Below, piece after piece: positions 43,127-52,286 of a DNA stretch of 64,000 nt. This DNA comes from Bdellovibrio bacteriovorus str. Tiberius (lineage in GTDB: Bacteria > Bdellovibrionota > Bdellovibrionia > Bdellovibrionales > Bdellovibrionaceae), in the NCBI RefSeq assembly GCF_000317895.1, contig NC_019567.1, positions 2,852,001 to 2,916,000 on the forward strand, in the 5' to 3' direction. Below the pieces are notes generated by a model. It saw only the letters and a program-made list of their open reading frames with translations. It was not told the origin of the DNA and searched no databases. Numbering within the stretch: position 1 is the first letter of the stretch; each line of letters begins with the position of its first letter. The position numbers and the translations under genes were made by a program.

Positions 43127-45421
43127 TTAGCGTTTTTTCGGTGAGGAACTTGGATATGTAGTTTGGGAAAGATCCACCGTCTTTTTCAAGGAATGGCCGG
43201 TTTTTAGACCAATCACAAACCAACCCAAAGCCAATGCCCCTAAAGCAAAGACCGTATCGCCAATCACGCGCAACCAGCGAATGACATCCAGCAGTTCCGT
43301 CTGCATAAATTCTGCTGACCTTGCGTACCATAGACCGTGTTCAACACTGGCCATGGTCTGCAGCAACCCCAAAGGCAGCAGACTTAACAGCGCCATCAGC
43401 AGCAATCCGATGTTGATGCTCCAGAAGGCAAAGCCGATAACGCCGTCACGCCATTCGTTACGAGCAGCTAGGCCTTTCAGCACAAACAGCATCAAGCCAA
43501 TCCCCAGCATACCATAGACCCCAAACAAAGCAGTGTGACCATGCAGTGGAGTCGTATTCAGGCCTTGCATATAATAAAGGGCAATCGGTGGATTGATCAG
43601 GAAACCAAAGATACCAGCACCCAGGAAGTTCCAGAACGCCACGGATACGAAACAGTAAATCGGCCACTTGTAGGCTTTCAACCATGCTGTTGATTTACCC
43701 AGTTTCAGATTGTGATAGGCTTCAAAGCCCATTAGCACCAAAGGCACACATTCCAGCGCACTGAACGACGCCCCTAACGCAAGCACCGCCGTTGGAGTTC
43801 CGGTAAAGTACAGGTGGTGGAAAGTTCCAAGAATGCCCCCGAACAGGAAGATCACGGTCGAAAACAGCACTGTACTGGAAGCAAGCTTCACGTTGACCAG
43901 TCCCATGCGCACAAACAAGAAGGCAATAACAACGGTTGCAAAGACTTCGAAGAAGCCCTCAACCCACAAGTGAACAACCCACCATCTCCAGTATTCAGCC
44001 ACCGCCAGATTGGTGTGACGTCCCCACATCAGACCCGCACCATAGAACAAAGCAATGGCTGCGCAGGAAATCAGGAACAACGCCAGCAAGTGACGTGATT
44101 CCTGGGCCTTTTTAAACGCCGGCCACACCGAGCGCACCATCAGGAACAACCACAAGAACAGACCAATCAACAAGAACGCCTGCCAGAAGCGGCCCAGATC
44201 CACGTATTCATAGCCCTGATGACCAAACCAGAAGTTCTGCACCAGATCCAGTTTTTGCATGACCCCGAACCACTGGCCCGCCATCGAACCGACCACGATC
44301 ACCAGCAAAGAAATGAAAAGGAAATTAACGCCGAATCTTTGGAATTTCGGTTCATGTTCCGAAATCGCAGGACCAATGAACAATCCCGTTGCCAACCATG
44401 AAGTCGCAATCCAGAAAATACCCATCTGCACGTGCCAGGTGCGAGTCACCGAGTACGGCAGGAAGTCCGAAAGCGGAATACCATAGAAGCCATCCCCTTC
44501 CACCGCATAGTGGGCGGCCACCGCCCCCAGAATCACCTGCACCACGATCAATGCCGTCACCACCCAGAAGTACTTCAGCGTCGCTGACATGGAAGGTGTT
44601 GGATTCAGTCCCAGCAAAGGATCTTTTTCCGGCAGACTGGCGACACCGGGATCTTCATCGCGTTGAGCCGCATAATAAAGTCCCAACGCCCCTACACCTG
44701 CCAGCAGAATGATGACACTAAAACCCGTCCACAACAGCATGGAACCAGTGGGTTCATTGCCGATTAATTTATCCGGGGGCCAGTTGTTCGTATAAGTGAT
44801 CGTCTGACCGGGACGTTCTGTTCCAGCCGCCCATGATGCCCAGAAGAAAAAGGCATTCATCTGGCGCATGCGATCTTGATCACGAATCGAGTTTGCCGGA
44901 ATCGCATAAGCTTCACGCAGGCTTTTCAATGCCGGATCATCCATGAACAAAGAGCGATAGTGGGCATTGTTGGATTCCATCGCCTCTTTACGAATGGCCG
45001 AGACTGTCAAAGTGCCATTTTCTTTGGAGTAAGTATTGGTGCGCATTTCTTTTTGAAGACGTGCCACCAGACCGGCCTTTTGTTCTTCACCCAGCTGCTC
45101 ATAAGGCTTGGTGAATTCCGCGTTGGACCATTTGTCCAGAATGAAAACAGCTTCGCGATGAAGCCAGTCCGCCGTCCAATCCGGAGCTACATAGGCACCG
45201 TGACCCCAGATGGATCCGACCTCTTGTCCCCCCATGGACTGCCACACATTCTGACCGTTCAGAATGTCTTCGCCGGTGAAAAGAGTTTCACCCGTGGCCG
45301 TGACAACCTTATCGGGTATTGGTGGTGCTTCCCGATAAATTTCGACGCCATAGAAAATCAAAACCGAGAACGAGGCAACAACCACAACCCCAAACGCGAT
45401 CCAAAGTTTTTTCATGCTCAT
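43127..45421 (-). CDS. norZ: Quinol-dependent nitric oxide reductase (qNOR)
   Basis: A protein of 764 residues from the ATG at 45421, which has GGAGA upstream. The N-terminal extension of about 220 residues with no haem c motif, plus a 12-segment oxidase-like core, is the single-subunit quinol-fed type. Metal ligands are seen in HLWVEGFFEVFATV, GTFHHLYFTGTP and LHGHTALFGVYGM. It reduces two NO to N2O using quinol and serves NO detoxification. The regulation is indicated by the TTGAT-N4-ATCAA box at 45551, placed for class II activation. Confidence 0.95.
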   Translation of the reverse strand: MSMKKLWIAFGVVVVASFSVLIFYGVEIYREAPPIPDKVVTATGETLFTGEDILNGQNVWQSMGGQEVGSIWGHGAYVAPDWTADWLHREAVFILDKWSNAEFTKPYEQLGEEQKAGLVARLQKEMRTNTYSKENGTLTVSAIRKEAMESNNAHYRSLFMDDPALKSLREAYAIPANSIRDQDRMRQMNAFFFWASWAAGTERPGQTITYTNNWPPDKLIGNEPTGSMLLWTGFSVIILLAGVGALGLYYAAQRDEDPGVASLPEKDPLLGLNPTPSMSATLKYFWVVTALIVVQVILGAVAAHYAVEGDGFYGIPLSDFLPYSVTRTWHVQMGIFWIATSWLATGLFIGPAISEHEPKFQRFGVNFLFISLLVIVVGSMAGQWFGVMQKLDLVQNFWFGHQGYEYVDLGRFWQAFLLIGLFLWLFLMVRSVWPAFKKAQESRHLLALFLISCAAIALFYGAGLMWGRHTNLAVAEYWRWWVVHLWVEGFFEVFATVVIAFLFVRMGLVNVKLASSTVLFSTVIFLFGGILGTFHHLYFTGTPTAVLALGASFSALECVPLVLMGFEAYHNLKLGKSTAWLKAYKWPIYCFVSVAFWNFLGAGIFGFLINPPIALYYMQGLNTTPLHGHTALFGVYGMLGIGLMLFVLKGLAARNEWRDGVIGFAFWSINIGLLLMALLSLLPLGLLQTMASVEHGLWYARSAEFMQTELLDVIRWLRVIGDTVFALGALALGWFVIGLKTGHSLKKTVDLSQTTYPSSSPKKR

Positions 45422-45550
45422 TTTAGTTTCTCCATATACAGCTATTAAACAAAATGATGACGGCAGAATTCGCAAGAGTTTCCGTGGAACCCTGCCGTCC
45501 CGCAAATGCGGTTTTGCAAATCAAAATGGACGTGTTTTGAATTAAGAACC

Positions 45551-45564
45551 TTGATCGATATCAA
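45551..45564. promoter_or_regulatory. FNR/DNR-type binding site upstream of norZ
   Basis: TTGATCGATATCAA is a perfect match to the TTGAT-N4-ATCAA consensus of FNR/CRP-family NO and oxygen sensors. It lies about 130 bases upstream of the norZ start and 103 upstream of the alcohol dehydrogenase start. Confidence 0.85.
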
Positions 45565-45568
45565 GATT

Positions 45569-45601
45569 GAAACTTTTCCACCCCGGGGCGGAGAAAGTTT
45601 C
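45569..45601. promoter_or_regulatory. 33-bp imperfect palindrome beside the FNR box
   Basis: GAAACTTT and AAAGTTTC are perfect arms around a core containing CCCCGGGG. It lies four bases from the FNR box and 65 before the alcohol dehydrogenase start. It may be a second operator or a leader hairpin of the plus-strand gene. Confidence 0.5.
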
Positions 45602-45666
45602 TGTGTTTCTGCATAATGACTTCTAAAACCATTACATGGAAAATCATGTTTATCAGAGGAGCTATT

Positions 45667-46665
45667 ATGTTCGCAGCAAGATACGTCCCTGGAAAAAAAG
45701 AACTTTCCCTTGTCGATATTCCCAAACCAACCCCAGGTCCGCTGGATGTTATCCTTAAAGTCCGTGCGGCAGGCATTTGCCATTCTGACCTTCACGTCCT
45801 GCACGGCGAAGTCCCTTACAAAGAAACCTTCACCATGGGGCATGAAGCCTGCGGTGAAGTGGTGGAAAAAGGTTCGGAAGTCACTGGCACTTTCAATGCC
45901 GGTGATCTTTACGCTGTTCACGGGCCCAACCCTTGTGGGCACTGCAACTATTGCCGCACGGGTCACGACAATCTTTGTAATGACCCGAGCAGAACCTTTA
46001 TCGGTCTGGGACAAGACGGTGCCTATGCTGAATACCTGAAAGTTCCCGCACGCAATATCGTGAAAGTCCCTAAAGGTATCAGTCCAGAGGTCGCGGCTGT
46101 GGCGACCGATGCAGTGTTAACACCTTATCACGCTATCAAAACCAAGGGCGGTGTCGGCCTGGGTTCAAAAATGCTGGCTATTGGCTTGGGCGGTCTTGGC
46201 ATGAACGGTGTTCAGATTGCTTTGGCTTTAGGGGCCGAGGTCACCGCCGTGGATTTAAAAGATGCCAATCTGGAAATGGCCAAATCTTTTGGCGTGCAGA
46301 ATGTTTTAAACTCCAAGCAGATCTCTTCACTGAAGCCCCTGTCTTATGATGTGGTGGTGGATTTTGTGGGCCTTGAATCAACATTCAAAGATGCCCAGAA
46401 CTTGGTAAAACCCGGGGGCACCATTCTGCTGATCGGTTTGGGGTCTGCACAAGTGCCCCTGACAACGGCTACGGCCATCACCTTTGAAACCAAAGTGCAG
46501 GCATCCTTCTGGGGCACCCACGTTGAAATGCAGGAGCTTTATGCACTGATAGCGGAAGGAAAGATCAAACCGCAGGTGCAAACAGCCCCGATGAAGGAAG
46601 TGAATCACTGGCTGCACGAGCTGGAAGCCGGACGAATCAAGTCCCGCATGGCTTTGCTGCCATAA
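45667..46665 (+). CDS. Zinc-dependent alcohol dehydrogenase (MDR superfamily)
   Basis: A protein of 332 residues from the ATG at 45667 (AGAGGAGC upstream). The catalytic-zinc site is CHSDLHVLHG with the GHEACGEV motif, and the structural-zinc cysteines are CGHCNYCRTGHDNLC. The Rossmann motif is AIGLGGLGMNGVQ. It oxidises primary alcohols or reduces aldehydes with NAD(P). It is divergent from norZ and shares the intergenic region with the FNR-type box, so it may also respond to low oxygen or NO. Confidence 0.93.
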   Translation: MFAARYVPGKKELSLVDIPKPTPGPLDVILKVRAAGICHSDLHVLHGEVPYKETFTMGHEACGEVVEKGSEVTGTFNAGDLYAVHGPNPCGHCNYCRTGHDNLCNDPSRTFIGLGQDGAYAEYLKVPARNIVKVPKGISPEVAAVATDAVLTPYHAIKTKGGVGLGSKMLAIGLGGLGMNGVQIALALGAEVTAVDLKDANLEMAKSFGVQNVLNSKQISSLKPLSYDVVVDFVGLESTFKDAQNLVKPGGTILLIGLGSAQVPLTTATAITFETKVQASFWGTHVEMQELYALIAEGKIKPQVQTAPMKEVNHWLHELEAGRIKSRMALLP

Positions 46666-46670
46666 GAAGT

Positions 46671-47159
46671 TTATTTTCCGGATTTTTTGGCAATGGATAA
46701 AAAGAAGGCGTTTTCCTTCTTTTTATCCGTCTTGGCTTTCCGCGGGGTTTTCTTCGCGGAAGTCCCTTCGGCTTTTTCAGATAAAGTTGATTTTACCGGC
46801 AGCCCCAGCAAGGGATTTCCTTTGCTGATTTCGCGCATCAGCTGTTTGACTTCATCTTCAAAGTCCTCGGACTGCGCGGGAATGTACAACCAATCCTTGT
46901 TCGCCGGGTGATTTTCCAAAAACAGATATTTCAAAAAGAAAGCGCTTTGCTTTTTCTTTTCCACCGGAATGATGCAACCGTTCCAAAGCTCAAAGGGATA
47001 ACTGACCCCTTTGTGTTCGTAAAGGCCTTTGCGTTCCACCAGGATCAGCACCAGCTTCATATCCAGATAGTAAGCAAGTCCGCCATGCTTGGGCAGACAG
47101 TCATATCCCGGTGGCAGCAGATCTTCGATCCAATAAAGATCATTCAGTGGCTGTTTCAT
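46671..47159 (-). CDS. Hypothetical protein with basic C-terminal tail
   Basis: A protein of 162 residues from the ATG at 47159 (AAGGAG upstream at a slightly long distance). Residues about 10-105 look like a compact alpha/beta domain (GGLAYYLDMKLVLILVERKG, VSYPFELWNGCIIPV) that faintly recalls the TfoX N-terminal domain; the similarity is weak. The last 60 residues are Lys- and Ala-rich (AKKTPRKAKTDKKK), suggesting nucleic-acid contact. The stop is 5 bases from the stop of the dehydrogenase gene. Confidence 0.65.
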   Translation of the reverse strand: MKQPLNDLYWIEDLLPPGYDCLPKHGGLAYYLDMKLVLILVERKGLYEHKGVSYPFELWNGCIIPVEKKKQSAFFLKYLFLENHPANKDWLYIPAQSEDFEDEVKQLMREISKGNPLLGLPVKSTLSEKAEGTSAKKTPRKAKTDKKKENAFFLSIAKKSGK

Positions 47160-47209
47160 TGAATAGATGGCTCCTTGCCTCCAATTTAGCAAAAGTATAA
47201 AGTCGAGTC

Positions 47210-47899
47210 ATGAATAAACCCACCCAGGACTTTTTCAATAAAGAAGCAGCCCAGCGCTATGATGAACGCAACAGTAAATTAAGCCGCATTTCTGATTGCC
47301 TGCATTTTTTATCGACGCTGGTGTTGAAAGACCTTCCTGAAAAATCGCTGATTCTTTGTGTCGGGGTCGGTACTGGCGCTGAAATCATGACCCTGGCCGA
47401 AGCCTTTCCGCAATGGCACTTTGTCGGCATCGACCCCTCAGCCAATATGCTGGAGGTCTGCCGTGAAAGAATGAGCAAGGCTGGTTATGCAGACCGGTGC
47501 GAATTTATCCATGGATATGTGCAGGATGCACCCCAGGACAGAAAGTTTGATGCCGTCGTTAGTCTTTTGGTCAGTCACTTTGTTCATCGTGATGACCGGG
47601 CCGGCTACTTTCAACAGATGACGGATTGTCTGAAAGACGGTGGATTTCTGGTCAATGCAGAAATCAGCTTTGATCTGAATTCGCCCCAGTTCCCGGCCAT
47701 GCTTAAAGGGTGGGAAGCTGTGCAAACCCTGATGGGGGCCACGCCGGAGTCCCTGGCAAATCTGCCGAAACAACTGAAAGAAATACTGACCGTTCTTCCC
47801 CCCGAGGAAACAGAACATTTGATCCGGCAAAGTGGTATTTCACTGCCGATTCGCTTCTTTCAGGCTTTTATGATTTGTGCCTGGTTTGGAAAAAAGTAG
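47210..47899 (+). CDS. Class I SAM-dependent methyltransferase
   Basis: A protein of 229 residues. Motif I is LILCVGVGTGAEIMTLAEAF, followed by the acidic motif II end FVGIDPSANMLEVCRERM and the later FIHGYVQDAP with VVSLLVSHFV. There is no signal peptide. The substrate is unknown; the fold is of the Methyltransf_25/11 type used on small molecules. It begins just after a minus-strand gene start and may share its promoter region. Confidence 0.88.
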   Translation: MNKPTQDFFNKEAAQRYDERNSKLSRISDCLHFLSTLVLKDLPEKSLILCVGVGTGAEIMTLAEAFPQWHFVGIDPSANMLEVCRERMSKAGYADRCEFIHGYVQDAPQDRKFDAVVSLLVSHFVHRDDRAGYFQQMTDCLKDGGFLVNAEISFDLNSPQFPAMLKGWEAVQTLMGATPESLANLPKQLKEILTVLPPEETEHLIRQSGISLPIRFFQAFMICAWFGKK

Positions 47900-47907
47900 A
47901 CAGCAAG

Positions 47908-48171
47908 TTACTGCGGGTTTTTATCCCACTCATCATTGGCACGTCTTTCGGCAGTGCTGATGGCACTGTCCACATAGGCTTTTCTCATCTCCGATTCCGG
48001 AATCTGATAGATTTCACACATCCTTTTCAAAACCTCAATCGGAGGACGGCTGGTACCCCTTTCCAGACTGGAAATAAACTGCGACTTATGAAAACCCAAT
48101 CGCTGCCCGACTTCAAGTTGAGTCAATGCGGCGTCAGTTCGCTTGTCCTTGAGGAACTTGGCGATCGTCAT
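47908..48171 (-). CDS. Small XRE-family regulator
   Basis: A protein of 87 residues. The helix-turn-helix is LTQLEVGQRLGFHKSQFISSLERG followed by RPPIEVLKRMCEIYQI. It belongs to the same general class as the XRE gene at 8571, without obvious similarity beyond the fold. Nothing around it suggests a toxin-antitoxin pair. Its target is unknown. Confidence 0.85.
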   Translation of the reverse strand: MTIAKFLKDKRTDAALTQLEVGQRLGFHKSQFISSLERGTSRPPIEVLKRMCEIYQIPESEMRKAYVDSAISTAERRANDEWDKNPQ

Positions 48172-48289
48172 ACTGCTTCCTAAAAAAAGAAGATTGTTTT
48201 GTAAAGTTCTGGGAACATACTCCGTTTGGACGAGGAAAGAAGCTTGAATCTGGCCAATTTCCTATTCGTAACAAAGCCCCCGGAACGGT

Positions 48290-48964
48290 CTATACGGATT
48301 CCAAAAAAACCTTGTATCCAACTCCGCGAATGGTCCGGATGGACACTTTACCAGTCCCGGCCGTGACTTTGTCGCGCAGGCGACAGATGAGAACATCCAG
48401 AACATTTGTAGTAGGAATGTAATTATACCCGCAAATTTCGCGTAAAATATGCTCACGCGTGACAATCCGATGAGGGTTGGACAGAAATAAATCCAATAGC
48501 TTGAATTCCCGTTCCTGCATTTCGATTACATTGCTTCCACAAATCACTTTTCTTTTCAGTCGATCCAGCTTTAGATTTCCGTAGGTCAAAACCGCGGTAC
48601 TTTCCTGCGGTTGAATTATTTTGCGAATACGGATCAGCAGTTCGGTCACCGAAAACGGTTTGCACAAATACTCATCCCCGCAGGATAAACCAGTGATGCG
48701 TTCTTCATCGGCATTGAGCGCACTCAGAAAAATGACAGGAAGTTCCGGGTGAATGGCTTTCACTTTGCGCACCACCTCAAATCCGCTTATTCCCATCAGC
48801 AACACATCTGAAATCATGAAGTCGTATTTTTGACTTTGAATGTGGTCCAAGGCTCGTTCACCATTGGCCACCCATTCACCTTCATAACCTTCGGCAAAAA
48901 GCCCCTTCAGAACAATTGCCGCAATTTCAGGGTCGTCTTCGAGCAATAGAAATCGATAAGACAT
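48290..48964 (-). CDS. OmpR/PhoB-type response regulator without adjacent kinase
   Basis: A protein of 224 residues. The receiver domain (1-115) has the acidic pair in LLLEDDPEI, the phospho-acceptor Asp in YDFMISDVLLMG and the Lys in LCKPFSV. The winged-helix domain has FKLLDLFLSNPHRIVTREHIL and RIRKII, ending in IRTIRGVGYKVF. No histidine kinase gene is next to it, so it is an orphan within this window. The target genes are not shown by sequence. Confidence 0.92.
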   Translation of the reverse strand: MSYRFLLLEDDPEIAAIVLKGLFAEGYEGEWVANGERALDHIQSQKYDFMISDVLLMGISGFEVVRKVKAIHPELPVIFLSALNADEERITGLSCGDEYLCKPFSVTELLIRIRKIIQPQESTAVLTYGNLKLDRLKRKVICGSNVIEMQEREFKLLDLFLSNPHRIVTREHILREICGYNYIPTTNVLDVLICRLRDKVTAGTGKVSIRTIRGVGYKVFLESV

Positions 48965-49178
48965 TTTTTTATCCTTTTTTTGTGTCCGCGACGATAACTT
49001 ATTTAGGGGTATAAAGTATCTGGAATCTTCAAGTTATCCCAATCTTCATAATTAACACGCGAAACCAGTGGAATTACCGAACGGATGTTGGGCGATTTGT
49101 TTGCTATACTTAGTGAATTTTAGTTTGCCTCATAGCACTTCTAAAAACCATGCTAAGTAAAACAAAAAAGGAGACATC

Positions 49179-49982
49179 ATGAGATCAATTCTATTGCTGC
49201 CTTTGCTCTTTACCGCAGCCTGCAGTTCAACCCCGAAAGAAACAAAACCTGCGGCACCAGCACTGCCAACCACGCTTCAGGAAGCACTGAACAGCCCTTA
49301 TCGCACAGAAAGCAACAAAGCCCGCGATACTTATCGCCACCCGGTTGAGACTTTGGAATTCTTTGGTCTGAAGCCGGAAATGACTGTGGTTGAAATTTCT
49401 CCGGGTGCTGGCTGGTATGCTGAAATCCTGGCTCCATATCTTTCTGCCAAGGGCAAGTACGTTGCCGCGGCAGTTCCGGTGTCTGTTTACGGCGGTGGCC
49501 AGAAGTTCCTGGATTGGCTGCAAGCCCGTCCTGAAATCGCCGCGAAAGTGACTGTGAACGACTTTGCCCCTCCGGGAAAAATCGCGGAAGACAATTCAGC
49601 GGACTTGGTTCTGACCTTCAGAAACGTGCACAACTGGATGACTCATGGATCTGAAAAGGCCGCATTCATGTCATTCTTCAATGCCCTGAAACCAGGCGGC
49701 GTATTGGGTGTGGTTGAACACCGTGCCGATGCCCGTAAAAAAGAGGACGGAAAATCCAAAAGCGGTTACGTCAGCGAAAAACAGGTTATCCGCATGGCGG
49801 AAGCAGCCGGTTTCAAACTGGCAGCCAAGTCTGAAATCAACGCCAATCCCAAAGACACCAAGAACTATCCAAAAGGTGTCTGGACTTTGCCACCATCCTT
49901 TGCCGAAGGTGACAAGGACCGCGCAAAATACGAAGCGATTGGCGAAAGCGATCGCATGACCCTGAAGTTCGTAAAGCCTTAA
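49179..49982 (+). CDS. Lipoprotein with predicted methyltransferase fold
   Basis: A protein of 267 residues. The lipobox AACSS at residues 14-18 (FTAACSS) and no Asp at +2 suggest outer-membrane anchoring. The mature domain has a Rossmann-like start TVVEISPGAGWYAEILAPYL and the HNWMTHG and EHRADARK segments of the COG4798 putative methyltransferase group. The presence of a signal peptide and the absence of available SAM in the periplasm argue for a changed function. A -10 like TATACT lies upstream. The following gene is convergent. Confidence 0.85.
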   Translation: MRSILLLPLLFTAACSSTPKETKPAAPALPTTLQEALNSPYRTESNKARDTYRHPVETLEFFGLKPEMTVVEISPGAGWYAEILAPYLSAKGKYVAAAVPVSVYGGGQKFLDWLQARPEIAAKVTVNDFAPPGKIAEDNSADLVLTFRNVHNWMTHGSEKAAFMSFFNALKPGGVLGVVEHRADARKKEDGKSKSGYVSEKQVIRMAEAAGFKLAAKSEINANPKDTKNYPKGVWTLPPSFAEGDKDRAKYEAIGESDRMTLKFVKP

Positions 49983-49983
49983 T

Positions 49984-50886
49984 TTACTGATCCAGATCCC
50001 GGCCGCGTTTTTCATTCGGCCGGGTGATTTCCTGATTCACCAGCGACACATCCATTCTTGGATACGGCACCATGATTTTATTTTCGCGAAAGCGGGCATC
50101 AATGGTGGTGCGGATATCGCTGGTAATGGTTTCAATTCTCCAGATATTGCGGCACCAAAAGCGCAGATCAAAAATCAAAGCCGATTCACCAAAATCCTTT
50201 AGCAACGCATTCGGTTTAGGATCCTGCACCACTTCCGGGTGCTGCAAAGCCGCTTCAATCAGCACTTGTTTTACCAATGCGACATCAGAACCATAAGCAA
50301 CGCCCACTTTGACATGCTGGCGGATTTTTCCCGAGGCCAGACTTTCATTGGTGACTTCTTCGGCGATGAACTTGGAATTGGGAACAATGATCGTGACTTC
50401 ATCCCGGGTCTGGATGATCGAGGAACGAACACGGATATCAATGACCTTGCCCGAGGTTTCCCCCACCTGAATGATATCGCCGACTTTGATCGGACGCTCT
50501 ATCAGCAATATAATACCGGCAATAAAATTCTGGGTGACGTTTTGCAAACCAAAACCGATCCCCACCATCAGCACCGCACCCACCGCCGCCAAAGAGCTGA
50601 TCGAAATCCCCATGTTATCCAGGGCAAAAAGAACCCCCATCACAACCAGCGCATAACGCACAAATTTTGCGATCGAATCCCGCACTCCACTATCCACACG
50701 TCGGCGCGACAGCTGTTTGACCACAATCTTACTGACCAGCTTCGATCCGTAGATTGCCACAATCAACAGCAGGATAGAGACCAGCACACTGGCAGCGGAA
50801 ATCTCGGCATCCTTAATGCGAAAGATGGGCTCATTAAGCATTTGCCAGACTTGTTTTAACTGCTGATACAACTCTGTGTCTTCCAT
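49984..50886 (-). CDS. MscS-type mechanosensitive channel
   Basis: A protein of 300 residues. The N-terminal segment VSILLLIVAIYGSKLVS, a second one near YALVVMGVLFAL, and the pore helix ISSLAAVGAVLMVGIGFGLQN are characteristic. The beta-domain follows with FIAGIILLIERPIKVGDIIQVG. MscS channels release solutes on hypo-osmotic shock, which would suit entry to or release from a prey cell (inference). A single gene. Confidence 0.93.
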   Translation of the reverse strand: MEDTELYQQLKQVWQMLNEPIFRIKDAEISAASVLVSILLLIVAIYGSKLVSKIVVKQLSRRRVDSGVRDSIAKFVRYALVVMGVLFALDNMGISISSLAAVGAVLMVGIGFGLQNVTQNFIAGIILLIERPIKVGDIIQVGETSGKVIDIRVRSSIIQTRDEVTIIVPNSKFIAEEVTNESLASGKIRQHVKVGVAYGSDVALVKQVLIEAALQHPEVVQDPKPNALLKDFGESALIFDLRFWCRNIWRIETITSDIRTTIDARFRENKIMVPYPRMDVSLVNQEITRPNEKRGRDLDQ

Positions 50887-50949
50887 GCGGATATTTTATG
50901 AAAGATCCCGGGTGTGGGCACCTATCAGGCCTCACGAATCCTTCCAACA

Positions 50950-50971
50950 TGTCACAAATCAGTGTCACAAA
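50950..50971. repeat. Tandem TGTCACAAA repeats
   Basis: Two copies of TGTCACAAA start 13 bases apart, about 70 bases before the glycerophosphodiesterase gene and just upstream of the mscS start on the other strand. They may be a regulatory site; this is a minor signal. Confidence 0.3.
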
Positions 50972-51031
50972 ATGAGACTTTACAATTTGAAGAGTTAATT
51001 CAGGTCCAGTTTCGTCCGATATCTTTATTCT

Positions 51032-51970
51032 ATGAAAAGTATTTTCCTGCCAGGTTGGGCTTTGCTGCTGATCTTGGCATTCAGCCAGCCTTCATTGGCG
51101 CAAACACCCGGCCCAGTTCAGCGCCGCCCCTTTAGCGGCGACACTTTGGGTAAAAACGCCGTGATGTGCCTGATTGCCAGAAACATGGAGGTCCACGGCC
51201 ACCGGGGGATTGATGGTTATCCCAACAACACCATCGCCTCTTTCAAGGCCGCCTATGATGCCGGAGCCGACACGGCAGAGCTGGATTTAATGATCACTGG
51301 TGATGATCAGATCGTCACCGCCCACGATCCCATTCCGAACATCCAGACCGAACGCTGTGCTTTGCATGGAAAGTCCCTGGAAAAAGCCGCGCTTCGCAGT
51401 ATGAGCTATGCCGAAGCCGCACAGATTCAGTGTGGAGAGCGTCTTTATTCAGAACCACGCACCGAACCGATCCCATTGTTTCGCGATGTCTTTAGTGTCT
51501 TTAAAGATTATAAGGTCGCGGGCAAACCCGCCCGCCTGAATATTGAGATCAAATATTTCAAGGATCAGGTGCAATACTTCCCTGCGGAAGATCAGTACCT
51601 GGATTTGATTATCAAAGAAATCCGTCAGAGCGGCTGGAACCCTGAGCGCTTCTTTGTGCAGTCCTTCAATCACGAAACATTAAAGAACCTGAAGGCCAAG
51701 GCCCCGGATATCGACGTGGTGCCCCTGATCTGGGACGCCCGCGGAGCTCTGGACGCCGCCACCAAACTGGGAAGCCGTCTGGTCACAACGGGCTGGCCAC
51801 AACTGACTCCGGAAGTGGTCTTTGGCCTGCATCAAAAAGACATTCGCGTTGTCGCATGGACACCGAATTCGGTGGAAGAATTAAAATGGGTTATTGCCTC
51901 TGGCGCCGATGGTGTGATCACCGATCGTGCGGACCTGTTCATGAAGATCCGCGACGAGCTGTGTGAATAA
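51032..51970 (+). CDS. Exported glycerophosphodiester phosphodiesterase family protein
   Basis: A protein of 312 residues with a signal peptide (KSIFLPGWALLLILAFSQPSLA). The GDPD motif is VHGHRGIDGYPNNTIASFKAAYDAGADTAELDL in two halves: catalytic HRG with E in NTIASF-x-x-A and the E-x-D metal site AELDLMITGDDQIVTAHDP. It hydrolyses glycerophosphodiesters to glycerol-3-phosphate in the periplasm. A putative role is recovery of prey lipid head-groups. Confidence 0.92.
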   Translation: MKSIFLPGWALLLILAFSQPSLAQTPGPVQRRPFSGDTLGKNAVMCLIARNMEVHGHRGIDGYPNNTIASFKAAYDAGADTAELDLMITGDDQIVTAHDPIPNIQTERCALHGKSLEKAALRSMSYAEAAQIQCGERLYSEPRTEPIPLFRDVFSVFKDYKVAGKPARLNIEIKYFKDQVQYFPAEDQYLDLIIKEIRQSGWNPERFFVQSFNHETLKNLKAKAPDIDVVPLIWDARGALDAATKLGSRLVTTGWPQLTPEVVFGLHQKDIRVVAWTPNSVEELKWVIASGADGVITDRADLFMKIRDELCE

Positions 51971-51984
51971 GTGCTGCTGAAAAT

Positions 51985-52200
51985 TCAGTAGTGATTGATC
52001 CGATTGCGGTGACCTTCACTGTCGATGACTTCGGACTTGTCACCGTCCTTTTTATCCCAGTTCTTTTCCAGATCCTCTTTGCTTTGATGATCTTCGATGT
52101 CCCCTTGATTGTACTGAACACCATTCTGAACAGATGGATTGCGTTCTTTGCTAAAGTTGCCAGCGATCGGAGATACTTCAGACGTCTTGCTTGAATCCAC
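51985..52200 (-). CDS. Small hydrophilic hypothetical protein
   Basis: A protein of about 71 residues starting at a GTG with AGGAGG five bases upstream. It is rich in Asp, Asn, Ser, Lys and Glu and has no signal peptide or membrane region. The composition suggests an intrinsically disordered protein. Similar short hydrophilic proteins are common in this group of bacteria, but none is recognised here. Confidence 0.55.
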   Translation of the reverse strand: MDSSKTSEVSPIAGNFSKERNPSVQNGVQYNQGDIEDHQSKEDLEKNWDKKDGDKSEVIDSEGHRNRINHY

Positions 52201-52286
52201 AGACACCTCCTGGATGGCTTACATTAAACAATAAAAGCCCTAGCTGCGCTATGAACCTTGGCAACAATCATGATCCGATCACAAAT

